The notes beneath the pieces are model-generated. The model was given only the letters and a program-made list of their open reading frames with translations, was not told the DNA's origin and ran no database searches. A stretch of DNA of 64,000 nucleotides, taken from DATEOR01 sp963766725. Its GTDB lineage: Bacteria; Actinomycetota; Thermoleophilia; Gaiellales; Gaiellaceae. The DNA lies in contig CAVYBK010000006.1 in assembly GCA_963766725.1 (NCBI GenBank), forward strand, positions 248,001 through 312,000. Direction: 5' to 3'. Position numbers and translations under genes: made by a program. Below, one piece after another: positions 10,070 to 18,181 of the stretch (positions are counted from its first letter, which is position 1; each line of letters starts with the position of its first letter).

Positions 10070-11049
10070 CTTGACCCCTTTCGTTGAGGTGGGTGCTGTT
10101 TCCCCTGCAAATCCGGCTCTAAAACCGGCGCTGTACGGCGTCGTAGGCCCCTCCCGGGCTCGAGCACCTCGCCGCTCTTGCGGACGATGAGCGCAACCGA
10201 GGCGAGGATGACCGCGCCGGCGGCAAGCATCTGCCCGGTGATCTCCTCGCCGAGGAAGAGGGAGCCGAGCGCGACCGCGATCACGGGATTCACGTAGGCG
10301 TAGGTGGAGACGAGCGACGTGGGCGCGTTGCGGAGGAGCCAGACGTAGGCGACGAAGCCGACGAGTGTCCCGACCACGACGAGGTAGGCGATCGCCCCGA
10401 GAGCGTCGGCGGTGGGATGCAGGTCGCCGAGCTCACCGCGCGCCGCGCCGGCGACGAGGAGGAGCGCACCGCCGCAGAGGGCGGCGAGCCCGGCCGAGAC
10501 GAGCGGCCGCTTCGGAAGCGCCGCTCCGCGTGAGTACAGGGAACCGGCGGCCCAGGCGAGAGCTGCGAGGACACAGACGACGGCGCCGAGCCGGTCGAAG
10601 CTCCCCTCCCCGAACGGGTCGAAGAGAAAGGCGAGGCCGCCGAAGCCGACGACGAGGCCGAGTGTGGCGCTCGGGTGCAGGCGCTTGCCGAAGAAGATGC
10701 GGTCGAGGAGCGCCATCCAGAGCGGGATGCTGCCGATCAGGAGCGCCGCCACTCCCGACGGCACGGTCTGCTGCGCCCACGCGAGGCCGCCGTGGCCCAG
10801 CAGGAAGAGCGCACCGCCGAAGATGAAGCCCGCTCGGATCTGCGTCCAGCCGATGGGGTCGCCCTGCCGGTCGCCGCGCGGAAGCGCCCAGGCGAGGAGG
10901 AGCGTCCCGGCCGTGACGTGCCGGGTGCCCATCGCGAGAAGCGGCGGCACGTCGCGAACCGCGATCGTGACGGCCATGAAGGTCGAGCCCCAGACGATGT
11001 AGATCGTCGCCAGGGCGAGCCAGACCCTCGGCCGATAGGACGCCGCCAT
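10033..11049 (-). CDS. EamA/DMT-family transporter
   Basis: A ten-span drug/metabolite transporter. Two EamA repeats are visible, from MAASYRPRVWLALATIYIVWGSTFMA to the second half ending YVNPVIAVALGSLFLGEEITG and ILASVALIVRK. Such proteins export amino acids or other metabolites in the inner membrane. After the last span the frame runs on about 45 residues (Arg/Pro/Gln-rich) into the start of csbD, so the true end may be earlier and the tail may reflect a small indel. Substrate unknown. Confidence 0.88.
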   Translation of the reverse strand: MAASYRPRVWLALATIYIVWGSTFMAVTIAVRDVPPLLAMGTRHVTAGTLLLAWALPRGDRQGDPIGWTQIRAGFIFGGALFLLGHGGLAWAQQTVPSGVAALLIGSIPLWMALLDRIFFGKRLHPSATLGLVVGFGGLAFLFDPFGEGSFDRLGAVVCVLAALAWAAGSLYSRGAALPKRPLVSAGLAALCGGALLLVAGAARGELGDLHPTADALGAIAYLVVVGTLVGFVAYVWLLRNAPTSLVSTYAYVNPVIAVALGSLFLGEEITGQMLAAGAVILASVALIVRKSGEVLEPGRGLRRRTAPVLEPDLQGKQHPPQRKGSRWVARLTGSKAS

Positions 11050-11137
11050 GACCCGAGGATGCCCGCGCAGGACGATCAGCTCAAGTCGGATTCCGAGGGG
11101 AATCCATTACGTGTGCTGATCGGTCCCCGGGGGAGGC

Positions 11138-11143
11138 TAGGGT
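11138..11143 (+). promoter_or_regulatory. -10 box of leaderless moaA transcript
   Basis: TAGGGT is followed by exactly 6 nt and then GTG at 11150. An ATG inside those 6 nt (11144) is in frame but too close to the -10 box to be in the mRNA, so this box decides the start. Confidence 0.55.
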
Positions 11144-11149
11144 ATGCCT

Positions 11150-12152
11150 GTGGCGCTCGAAGACACGTTCCACCGGCCGCTGCGCGACCTCCGTGTCTCG
11201 ATCACGGACCGCTGCAACTTCCGTTGCGTCTACTGCATGCCCAAGGAGGTCTACGGGCGCGACTACGCCTTCCTCCCCCGACGCGACCTCCTGACGTTCG
11301 AGGAGATCGCCCGCCTCGCGCAGGTCTTCGCCGGCCTGGGCGTCGAGAAGATCAGGCTGACCGGCGGCGAGCCGCTCATCCGCCGCGACGTCGAGCGCCT
11401 CGTCGAGATGCTGGCGGAGATCCCCGCGCTCGACCTCACGCTGACGACGAACGGGGCCGCCCTTGTCCAGAAGGCGCAGGCGCTGAAGGACGCGGGGCTC
11501 GGACGGATCACGGTGAGCCTCGACTCGCTCGACGACGACGTCTTCCGCGCGATGAACGACGTCGACTTCCCCGTGCAGACCGTTCTCGACGGGATCGAAG
11601 CGGCCTCGGCCGCCGGGCTCCCGGTGAAGGTGAACGTCGTCGTGAAGCGCGGCGTCAACGAGGACAGCGTGCTCCCGATGGCGCGCCATTTCCGCGACCG
11701 GGGCCACGTCGTGCGTTTCATCGAGTACATGGACGTCGGGCACACGAACGGCTGGCGCCTGGACGACGTCGTGCCGGCGGCGGACATCGTCACGGCCATC
11801 GACGCGGAACTGCCGCTCGAGCCGCTGCCGCCCCGCTACCCGGGGGAGGTCGCCGAGCGCTACCGCTACCGGGACGGCGGCGGGGAGATCGGCGTCATCG
11901 CGTCCGTCACGCGCCCGTTCTGCGGCGCCTGCACCCGGGCCCGGCTGTCTGCCGACGGCTCGCTCTACACGTGCCTCTTCGCCACGACCGGCCACGACCT
12001 CCGCGCCCTTGTGCGCGGAGACGCCGGCGACGACGAGATCGCCGCTGCGCTCGGAGGAAATCTGGCGCGAGCGGGCCGACCGCTATTCGGAGCTCCGCTC
12101 GTCGGCGACGCCCGACCTCCCGAAGGTCGAGATGTCCTACATCGGCGGCTAA
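11150..12152 (+). CDS. moaA: GTP 3',8-cyclase MoaA, frameshift near C terminus
   Basis: MoaA is the radical-SAM enzyme that begins molybdopterin synthesis from GTP. The N-terminal cluster motif CNFRCVYC follows SITDR; LTGGEPL is the SAM-binding GGEP; the C-terminal second cluster appears as FCGACTRARLSADG. After GDDEIAAAL the frame breaks (about 12055); the expected ending (IWRERADRYSELR, then EMSYIGG) is intact in another frame and stops at 12152. No other moa genes are nearby. Confidence 0.93.
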
Positions 12153-12157
12153 GGCGT

Positions 12158-12163
12158 TAGGCT
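12158..12163 (+). promoter_or_regulatory. -10 box of leaderless transcript
   Basis: TAGGCT, 6 nt, then the GTG start at 12170 of the phosphatidyltransferase gene. It lies 6 bp after the moaA stop. Confidence 0.5.
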
Positions 12164-12169
12164 CGCGCC

Positions 12170-12802
12170 GTGCCCAACCCCAAGCTCGCACGCGCAAAGC
12201 AGACCTACACGGACGAGGCCCGCCGGCTGGCCGCGCAGTCCATGGCCCAGCTCGAGGAGGCGAAGGTCACTCCGGACGCGCTCACGATCTCGGGCGTCGG
12301 CCTCTGCATCGCGGGATCCGTGGCCGTCTTCTTCGAGTACGTGGGCTGGGGGTTCTACTGGCTCGGGGCGGTGCTCTTCGTAATCGGGTCTGTGCTCGAC
12401 GTCCTCGACGGCGCGCTTGCGCGGAGCCGTGGGATCGGGAGCCCGTTCGGCGCCTTTCTCGATTCGACCGTCGACCGCGTCGGCGAGGGCTTCATGATCG
12501 GCGCGATCGGGCTCGTGCTCATGCGCCACGACCAGATGTGGGGCGTGGCGCTCGCGTTCGCCGCCGTCGCCGGCTCGTTCCTCGTCAGCTACGCCCGTGC
12601 GCGGGCCGAGGCGCTGGGCCTCCGCGGCGACGTGGGCCTCGGTAGCCGGGCCGAACGGGTGGTGGTCATCACCGCCGGGCTCGTGCTCGCGCCGGTCCAC
12701 GAGCTCGTCCTGCCGGCGACGATGGCGCTGCTCGCGACCACCGCGTGGATCACGGTCGTCCAGCGGATTCTGTTCGTCCGCAAGCAGCTTCGCAGCGCCT
12801 GA
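12170..12802 (+). CDS. CDP-alcohol phosphatidyltransferase, probably PI-phosphate synthase
   Basis: The protein has 210 residues and several membrane spans. The class signature DG-x2-AR-x8-G-x3-D-x3-D is seen as DGALARSRGIG, then GAFLDSTVDR. The family joins CDP-diacylglycerol to an alcohol phosphate. Because the next gene makes inositol 3-phosphate (1L-myo-inositol 1-phosphate), the likely reaction is phosphatidylinositol-phosphate synthesis, as in mycobacterial PgsA1; this is context-based inference, and phosphatidylglycerol-phosphate synthase is the alternative. Its TGA stop is the first triplet of the palindrome in front of ino1. Confidence 0.85.
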   Translation: MPNPKLARAKQTYTDEARRLAAQSMAQLEEAKVTPDALTISGVGLCIAGSVAVFFEYVGWGFYWLGAVLFVIGSVLDVLDGALARSRGIGSPFGAFLDSTVDRVGEGFMIGAIGLVLMRHDQMWGVALAFAAVAGSFLVSYARARAEALGLRGDVGLGSRAERVVVITAGLVLAPVHELVLPATMALLATTAWITVVQRILFVRKQLRSA

Positions 12803-12821
12803 TAGCACATTTGTGCTATCA
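12800..12821. promoter_or_regulatory. Perfect palindromic operator before RHH-Ino1
   Basis: TGATAGCACA, a TT spacer, then the exact reverse complement TGTGCTATCA: a 22-bp palindrome ending 8 bp before the ATG at 12830. It covers the place where a -10 box should lie and overlaps the upstream stop codon. Its position and symmetry suit a dimeric repressor; the ribbon-helix-helix domains encoded immediately downstream are the obvious candidate. Confidence 0.75.
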
Positions 12822-12829
12822 CTAGTGCG

Positions 12830-14290
12830 ATGGCACGGGAGCGCAAGGACGTCCTCGTCCGCATGCCCGCGGACCTCAAGCGCAATCTCGCACGCGAGGT
12901 CGAGGCGACCGAAGGCAGCCTCAACGACCTCGCCGTAGGGATTCTCGCCTCCCGCTTCGCCGTCCCCTTCGAGCCGAGCGGGCGCAGAGGGAGCGCACCC
13001 AGCACCTCGGGTGACGTGCTGCTCCGGATGCCTCCCGAGCTCAAGGAAAAGCTTTCACGGCGTGCGCGCGAACGGAAGCGAACGCTGAATCAACTCGTCG
13101 TCGAGACGCTCGAGGAGCGGTTCGGCGAATCCAGAAAGGAAGAGATGGCTTCGAGCAACGGCTCCAAGAACGGCCGCACGCGCGGAAACGGCAAGGTGCG
13201 CGTCGCGATCATCGGCGTGGGCAACTGCGCCAACTCGCTCCTGCAGGGAGTGGAGTACTACAAGGACGCGGACCCCGAGCAGTTCGTCCCCGGCCTCATG
13301 CACGTCGACCTGGGCGGCTACCACGTCTCCGACGTCGAGTTCACCGCGGCCTTCGACGTCACGAAGGACAAGGTCGGCAAGGACCTGTCCGAGGCGATCT
13401 GGGCGCATCCCAACGACACATACAAGTTCGCCGACGTGCCGAAGACGGGCATCAAGGTCTCCCGCGGGATGACGCACGACGGCATCGGCAAGTACCTCTC
13501 CGAGGTCCTCGAGAAGGCCCCCGGCGAGACCGACGACGTGGTCGGCATCCTCAAGGAGACCGGCACGGACGTCGTCGTCAACTACCTCCCGGTCGGCTCC
13601 GAGGAGGCGACCAAGTGGTACACGGAGCAGATCCTCTCCGCCGGCTGCGCGATGGTGAACTGCATGCCCGTGTTCATCGCGCGCGAGGCCTACTGGCAGC
13701 GGCGCTTCGAGCAGGCCGGCGTGCCGATCATCGGCGACGACATCAAGTCGCAGGTCGGGGCGACGATCACGCACCGCGTCCTCACGAGCCTCTTCCGCGA
13801 GCGCGGAGTGCATCTCGACAAGACGATGCAGCTGAACGTCGGCGGCAACTCCGACTTCCTCAACATGCTCGAGCGCGAGCGCCTCGAGTCGAAGAAGATC
13901 TCGAAGACGAACGCGGTCACGTCGATGCTCGACTACGACCTCGGCGCGAAGAACGTCCACGTCGGCCCGTCCGACTACGTGCCCTGGCTGACCGACCGCA
14001 AGTGGGCCTACATCCGCATGGAGGGCTCCGCGTTCGGCGACGTCCCGCTCAACCTGGAGCTCAAGCTCGAGGTGTGGGACTCCCCCAACTCGGCCGGCAT
14101 CGTCATCGACGCCGTCCGGCTCGCCAAGCTCGCCATGAACAAGGGCGTATCGGGCGCGCTCGAGGGCCCGAGCTCGTATCTCATGAAGTCGCCCCCGAAG
14201 CAGATTCAAGACGACGAGGCGTACGACCTCGTCGAGCAGTTCATCAAGAAGAACGCGCTGAAGACCGCCAAGACCTCGGTCACGGCATAG
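12830..14290 (+). CDS. ino1: Double ribbon-helix-helix fused to inositol-3-phosphate synthase
   Basis: Residues 1-105 hold two ribbon-helix-helix repeats (KDVLVRMPADLKRNL and GDVLLRMPPELKEKL, each followed by a helix ending in SRF or ERF). From Met106 (ATG 13145) the protein is a full actinobacterial-type Ino1, which cyclises glucose 6-phosphate with NAD: GVGNCANSLLQG, YLPVGSEEAT, GDDIKSQVGATITHR, LNVGGNSDFLNM, WDSPNSAG. There is no stop between the parts, but AAAGGAAGAG precedes ATG 13145, so Ino1 alone could also be made. A perfect palindrome lies in front. It works with the adjacent phosphatidyltransferase. Confidence 0.9.
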   Translation: MARERKDVLVRMPADLKRNLAREVEATEGSLNDLAVGILASRFAVPFEPSGRRGSAPSTSGDVLLRMPPELKEKLSRRARERKRTLNQLVVETLEERFGESRKEEMASSNGSKNGRTRGNGKVRVAIIGVGNCANSLLQGVEYYKDADPEQFVPGLMHVDLGGYHVSDVEFTAAFDVTKDKVGKDLSEAIWAHPNDTYKFADVPKTGIKVSRGMTHDGIGKYLSEVLEKAPGETDDVVGILKETGTDVVVNYLPVGSEEATKWYTEQILSAGCAMVNCMPVFIAREAYWQRRFEQAGVPIIGDDIKSQVGATITHRVLTSLFRERGVHLDKTMQLNVGGNSDFLNMLERERLESKKISKTNAVTSMLDYDLGAKNVHVGPSDYVPWLTDRKWAYIRMEGSAFGDVPLNLELKLEVWDSPNSAGIVIDAVRLAKLAMNKGVSGALEGPSSYLMKSPPKQIQDDEAYDLVEQFIKKNALKTAKTSVTA

Positions 14291-14332
14291 GAAAACGCCC
14301 GGGCGGCGTCTGCTCGTGACGTATTAGGAGCG

Positions 14333-14371
14333 AAGGGGAGGGTCGGGCCCTCGCGCCGGCCCTCCCCTTTT
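14333..14371 (+). terminator. Terminator after ino1
   Basis: AAGGGGAGGGTCGGG pairs imperfectly with CCGGCCCTCCCCTT around an 8-nt loop, and ends in TTTT. It lies 43 bp past the ino1 stop. Confidence 0.8.
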
Positions 14372-14392
14372 CAGGCCACTCCGAGAACGGAC

Positions 14393-14398
14393 TAGACT
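14393..14398 (+). promoter_or_regulatory. -10 box of leaderless transcript
   Basis: TAGACT, 6 nt, then GTG at 14405, the start of the glycosyltransferase-PHP gene. It follows the ino1 terminator, so this gene has its own promoter. Confidence 0.55.
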
Positions 14399-14404
14399 CA
14401 GGGA

Positions 14405-16165
14405 GTGGGCCTACGGATCTGCATGGTCACGCCGTTCGCGTGGTCGCAGCCCCACCCGGTGAACGAGCACGTGAGGGCCGCGTCGGACGAGCTTCGCCGC
14501 CGCGGCCACGAAGTCGTCGTGCTCGCCCCGTCCAACCGCGCGGTCGATCTTGCCCAGGGCCGGCGCGCGCTGCGGCGCCTGGGCGCCCAGGGCGAGCCGC
14601 TCTCCGGAGTCGTGGCCCTCGGTCCCGCCGTGCCCGTCTCGAGGAAGAGCCGCCTGGGGGTCCCGATCGGAGTTCGCGCGAACCTCGAGCTCGCCCTCGG
14701 CACGGACTCCTTCGACGTCCTGCACGCGCACGAGCCCGGGCTCCCGAGCCTCTCCTACCTTGCACTTCGCGACTCACGGGCTCTCTCGGTCGCAACCTTC
14801 CATTCTCCGGAGCGGCTCGCCTACCCGCCCGGCAAGAAGCAGCGCGAGCGGCTCCTTTCCCGGATCGACGGCCTGACCGCCGTCGGCGACGAGACGCTGT
14901 CGGCGGCTCGGACGCGCTTCCCGGGCGACTATCGAGCGCTCCCGTACGGGATCGAGCTCGACCGCGTCCGCGCCTCCCGGCCCGCCGACCGGTTCCTGTT
15001 CGAGTGGCGAGCCGACGAGCTCGCGCGCGGGCGGGCGGCCCTGCGAGAGCTGCGCGGGCTTCCAGGCTGGGAGCTCGTCTTCGTGCGGACGAGTCCGCTC
15101 TCCGGCCGGCCCTACATTCCCCGGGCGCTTCGCGACCGCGTCACCGTTCGCACCGCCCTCGACGGCGAGAGCAGGGCGCGCCTCCTGGTCGGCGCGGCCG
15201 GCCTCGTCCCCGCCGAGCGTGGTCTGCGCCGATTCCGCGCCGAGGCGGCCGCGGCGGGAGTGCCGCTCGCCGACCCCGCCGGTGCAAGCGGGCAGCCGGA
15301 GCTCGTCGGCGCCGCGCTCGGCCGGCTCGCGGCGGACCCGGACTGGCGCCGCCAGCAGTCCGCCGAGGCAAGGGAGTCCTCGGAGGCTGAGAGCGCCGAG
15401 GCCCTCGGGAACGAGCTCGAGACGCTCTACGAGTCCGTGCTGGGCCGGAGGCGGAAGCTGGTTCGCCCACCTGCCGAGCCGCTGGCGGACCGCCCGTTCA
15501 TCCTGGCCGACCTGCACATGCACACCGACCACTCCCACGACTGCGCCGTCCCGGTGGCCGACCTCCTCGACTACGCGGAAGCCCAGGGCCTCGGGGCAAT
15601 CGCGATCACCGACCACAACGTCTTTGCCGGCGCGCAGGAGGCCGTCCAGCTCGCGCGCGGCCGCGACCTGGTCGTCATCCCCGGCGAGGAGATCAAGACC
15701 CAGAAAGGCGAGGTGATCGGGCTCTTCCTCGCGGAGAAGATCGAGCGCGGCCTGCCGATGGCCGACACGATCGCCGCGATCAGGGAGCAGGGAGGAGTCG
15801 TCTACCTCCCCCACCCGTTCGACCGCCTGCATACGATTCCCGACGCGCCGACCCTGCACCGTCACCTGCCCGAGATCGACGTCTTCGAGGTCTACAACGC
15901 GCGCCTCCTCTTCGAGGGGTTCAACGACGAGGCCCTCCGCTACGCGCGGAAGTACAACCTCACGATGGGCGCGGGCTCCGACGCACACGTCCTCCAGGGC
16001 GTCGGCACGGGTCTCGTCCGCATGCGCGCGTTCGAGAACGCGGCCGAGTTCTTGATCAGCCTGCGCTCGGCCGAGATCGTGCGCCGGCCGAAGTCGCTCG
16101 TGTACCTGCAGGGCCTCAAGTGGGTCGCGCAGTCGCGAGCCCGCCGCTCGAAGGCCGCCGTGTAG
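14405..16165 (+). CDS. Glycosyltransferase-4-like / PHP phosphoesterase fusion
   Basis: The 586-residue protein has two parts. Residues 1 to about 335 look like a GT-B glycosyltransferase: ICMVTPFAWSQPHPVNEHV, VATFHSPERL, then DGLTAVGDETL and a shortened, poorly conserved nucleotide-sugar half (RFRAEAAAAGVPLADP). Residues about 365-570 are a PHP domain with metal ligands in LHMHTDHSHD (HMH at 371-373), VVIPGEEIK, LPHPFDR and GSDAH. PHP domains hydrolyse phosphate esters. The place after ino1 and the lipid synthase suggests inositol-lipid glycosylation, but substrate and activity are unknown. Confidence 0.8.
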   Translation: MGLRICMVTPFAWSQPHPVNEHVRAASDELRRRGHEVVVLAPSNRAVDLAQGRRALRRLGAQGEPLSGVVALGPAVPVSRKSRLGVPIGVRANLELALGTDSFDVLHAHEPGLPSLSYLALRDSRALSVATFHSPERLAYPPGKKQRERLLSRIDGLTAVGDETLSAARTRFPGDYRALPYGIELDRVRASRPADRFLFEWRADELARGRAALRELRGLPGWELVFVRTSPLSGRPYIPRALRDRVTVRTALDGESRARLLVGAAGLVPAERGLRRFRAEAAAAGVPLADPAGASGQPELVGAALGRLAADPDWRRQQSAEARESSEAESAEALGNELETLYESVLGRRRKLVRPPAEPLADRPFILADLHMHTDHSHDCAVPVADLLDYAEAQGLGAIAITDHNVFAGAQEAVQLARGRDLVVIPGEEIKTQKGEVIGLFLAEKIERGLPMADTIAAIREQGGVVYLPHPFDRLHTIPDAPTLHRHLPEIDVFEVYNARLLFEGFNDEALRYARKYNLTMGAGSDAHVLQGVGTGLVRMRAFENAAEFLISLRSAEIVRRPKSLVYLQGLKWVAQSRARRSKAAV

Positions 16166-16207
16166 GAAGAGGGGCTCCCCGCCCCGAACTAACTCTCCGG
16201 AAGCCCC

Positions 16208-16792
16208 TTGCCCGTGCCCACGGACGACATCTCACAGCGCTACCTCGAGAAGGCGATCGCCGAGATCAACGCTCTCGGCCGCGAGATCGCCCAGGAGGCA
16301 GGCGATGAACGCGCCCCGGTGCTCGGCTCCGGCCACCCGCAGGCGGACCTCTTCCTGCTCAAGTACGGGCCGCAAACTGCGGAGCAGCACGAGGGCGTCG
16401 CATTCTTCGGCCGCGCCGGGCAAGCGGTGCTGAAGTCGCTCCAGCGCCTCCAGGTCGACCCGACGGCGATTTACGGGACGAACTGCCTGAAGTTCGCCGG
16501 AGCCGACGAGGAGCAGGCGCGGGAGTGGCTGGCGCGCGAGATCCACGTCGTTCAGCCCAAGCTCATCGTCGTCATGGGGCAAGATGCGCTCACGTGCCTG
16601 AACGCAGTCCGCTTCCCGCTCGCGGCGGAGATCGCGAGCCAACCGGGGTCGATCCAGAAGTTCACTCCGACGATCAGCGCGCTGGTGACCCCGGACCTGG
16701 ACGCATCGCTGGACGAGGCTCCGGCGAAGAAGGACTTCTGGGAGGCGTTCAAGGCGATCGGGCCCTGGTGGTCCGAACAGCCGCCGTACTAG
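16208..16792 (+). CDS. Uracil-DNA glycosylase-superfamily protein, divergent
   Basis: The 194-residue protein keeps the shape of family-4 UDGs (APVLGSGHPQADLFLL, then GVAFFGRAGQAVLKSL, then YGTNCLKF, and VVMGQDALTCL) but the catalytic GEAPG loop reads KYGPQTAEQ and the usual four iron-sulphur cysteines are not in place. It may bind or process other substrates, or be inactive in base excision. TTG 16208 is the longest start; GTG 16214 is equally possible. The 3' end overlaps the next gene by 25 bp. Confidence 0.65.
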   Translation: MPVPTDDISQRYLEKAIAEINALGREIAQEAGDERAPVLGSGHPQADLFLLKYGPQTAEQHEGVAFFGRAGQAVLKSLQRLQVDPTAIYGTNCLKFAGADEEQAREWLAREIHVVQPKLIVVMGQDALTCLNAVRFPLAAEIASQPGSIQKFTPTISALVTPDLDASLDEAPAKKDFWEAFKAIGPWWSEQPPY

Positions 16793-17487
16793 CTGTACTC
16801 GCGGTTCTCGCCTGGTACTACGGCTTCTCGGAGGACCTGCCCACGCTCGGGCTCTGGGGCGACGTCGTCTTTCTATCGTTCGGCCTGATCCCGCTCACGT
16901 TCCTGCTCCCCCTCATCGCCCTGCCCCTGCGGCGCTCGAGGATGGAGCGGCTGGGCTGGGCTGCCGTCGGGCTCGTCGGGGTCAGCGTCCTGCTCGAATT
17001 GGCCGACCTCGACATCGCCGCGAACTTCGTGAAGATCGCGGCGGTCGTCTGCGTCGCGTGGTGGTTTCTCTCCTTCTTCGAGGCGCTCAGCTGGGTGCTC
17101 CTCATCGCCGTCCTGATCGTCCCGGTGGACATCTTCTCGGTCGCCCGCGGGCCGACGAAGGAGATCGTCGAGAACCAGCCGCAGGTCTTCAACGCGCTCT
17201 CGATCTCGTTCCCGCTGCCCGGCGAGCACAACTCGGCGCAGCTCGGCCTCCCGGATGTTCTCTTCTTCTCGCTCTTCCTCGGAGCGGCCGACCGCTTCGG
17301 CCTGCGCATCGGGCTGACGTGGATCCTGATGACGCTTTCGTTCGGAGCGACCCTGGCGCTCGCGGTCGGGTTCGACATCTCCGGCCTCCCGGCGCTACCG
17401 CTCCTCTCGGTCGGGTTCGTCCTCGCGAACGCCGATCACATGTGGCGCTACTACAGGGACTGGCGCTCGGCGAGAGACTCGAAGTGA
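16768..17487 (+). CDS. Presenilin/SPP-like intramembrane aspartyl protease candidate
   Basis: A 239-residue protein with about seven hydrophobic segments. Three presenilin landmarks appear in order: a helix SWVLLIAVLIVPVDIFSV with Asp121 (the YD motif, here VD) followed by ARGPTKEIVE, which resembles the presenilin KGP loop; QLGLPDVLFFSLFLG with Asp163 (the GxGD motif, here GLPD); and GLPALPLLSVGF with the PAL motif at 208-210. Archaeal and bacterial homologues of this kind cleave transmembrane helices. The GxGD glycine is replaced by proline, so activity needs proof. The GTG start lies inside the UDG-like gene; the 3' end overlaps the convergent phosphoesterase by 37 bp. Confidence 0.6.
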   Translation: MVRTAAVLAVLAVLAWYYGFSEDLPTLGLWGDVVFLSFGLIPLTFLLPLIALPLRRSRMERLGWAAVGLVGVSVLLELADLDIAANFVKIAAVVCVAWWFLSFFEALSWVLLIAVLIVPVDIFSVARGPTKEIVENQPQVFNALSISFPLPGEHNSAQLGLPDVLFFSLFLGAADRFGLRIGLTWILMTLSFGATLALAVGFDISGLPALPLLSVGFVLANADHMWRYYRDWRSARDSK

Positions 17488-18181
17488 GCCGTGACCTCCT
17501 CCGCGCTCGGCGGATGGAGGAGCGCCTCGTTCACGAGCTCGTCGGCCTCCGGGAAGCCGGTATCGCGGACGAGCGCGGCCGCGGCCTCGACGTCGTAAGG
17601 CGTCCGGCGTAGCTCGACCGTCGGCCCGAGGAGGGCCCAGGCGGCGATTCCCGGCTCGCCCTCGTAGGCCATCCCGACGCTGCCCGCGTTCACGAGTCGC
17701 CGGTCGCCGACGAGGCGGTCGAACTGCGCGTGCGTGTGGCCGCAGACGACGAGATTCTGGGTGACGCCGTCGAGGATCGGGTCGAGGCGCTTCGGCGGCG
17801 TGATCGCAGTGAGGATCTCCTCGTCACTTCGCGGCGAGCCGTGGCAGAAGAGGACCTCGCCGAGGCCGTCGACCTCCATCGGCAGCGGGTGCGGGAGATC
17901 GCGGAGGAAGGCGAGCTCCTCGTCGTCCAGCTGCTCGTGCACCCAGCGGGCCCGCCGCGTCCAGAGCTCCTCTCCCTCCCGGGAGCGGCGACCTCGCGGT
18001 CGCAGTTGCCGCGGATGAAGGTCGCCCCGCGGTCGCGCAGAAGGCTCAGCGTCTCCTTCGGCATCGGCCCGAGGACGGCGTCGCCGCCGACGAGGATCGT
18101 GTCCGCGTCGACCTCGGCGAGCACCGCTTCGAGAGCCGGCAGGTTCCCGTGGACGTCGTAGAGGGCGGCGACCTGGCTCAT
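17451..18181 (-). CDS. Metallophosphoesterase, frameshifted
   Basis: A calcineurin-like phosphoesterase of the YfcE/MJ0936 size class (about 243 residues). Metal motifs are YDVHGN, VGGDAV, RGNCDRE, LFCHGSPRS and VCGHTHAQFD. The frame breaks near 17980, between GNCDREVAA and REGEELWTRR; both halves are otherwise conserved. The ATG at 18181 overlaps the stop of the methyltransferase gene (ATGA), so the two form an operon. Substrate unknown. Confidence 0.88.

Noticed and set aside
16165..16207. AGGGGCT and AGCCCCT around a 28-nt loop after the GT-PHP gene as terminator.
   Set aside because: The loop is long, the stem short, and there is no T-run, so support is too weak.
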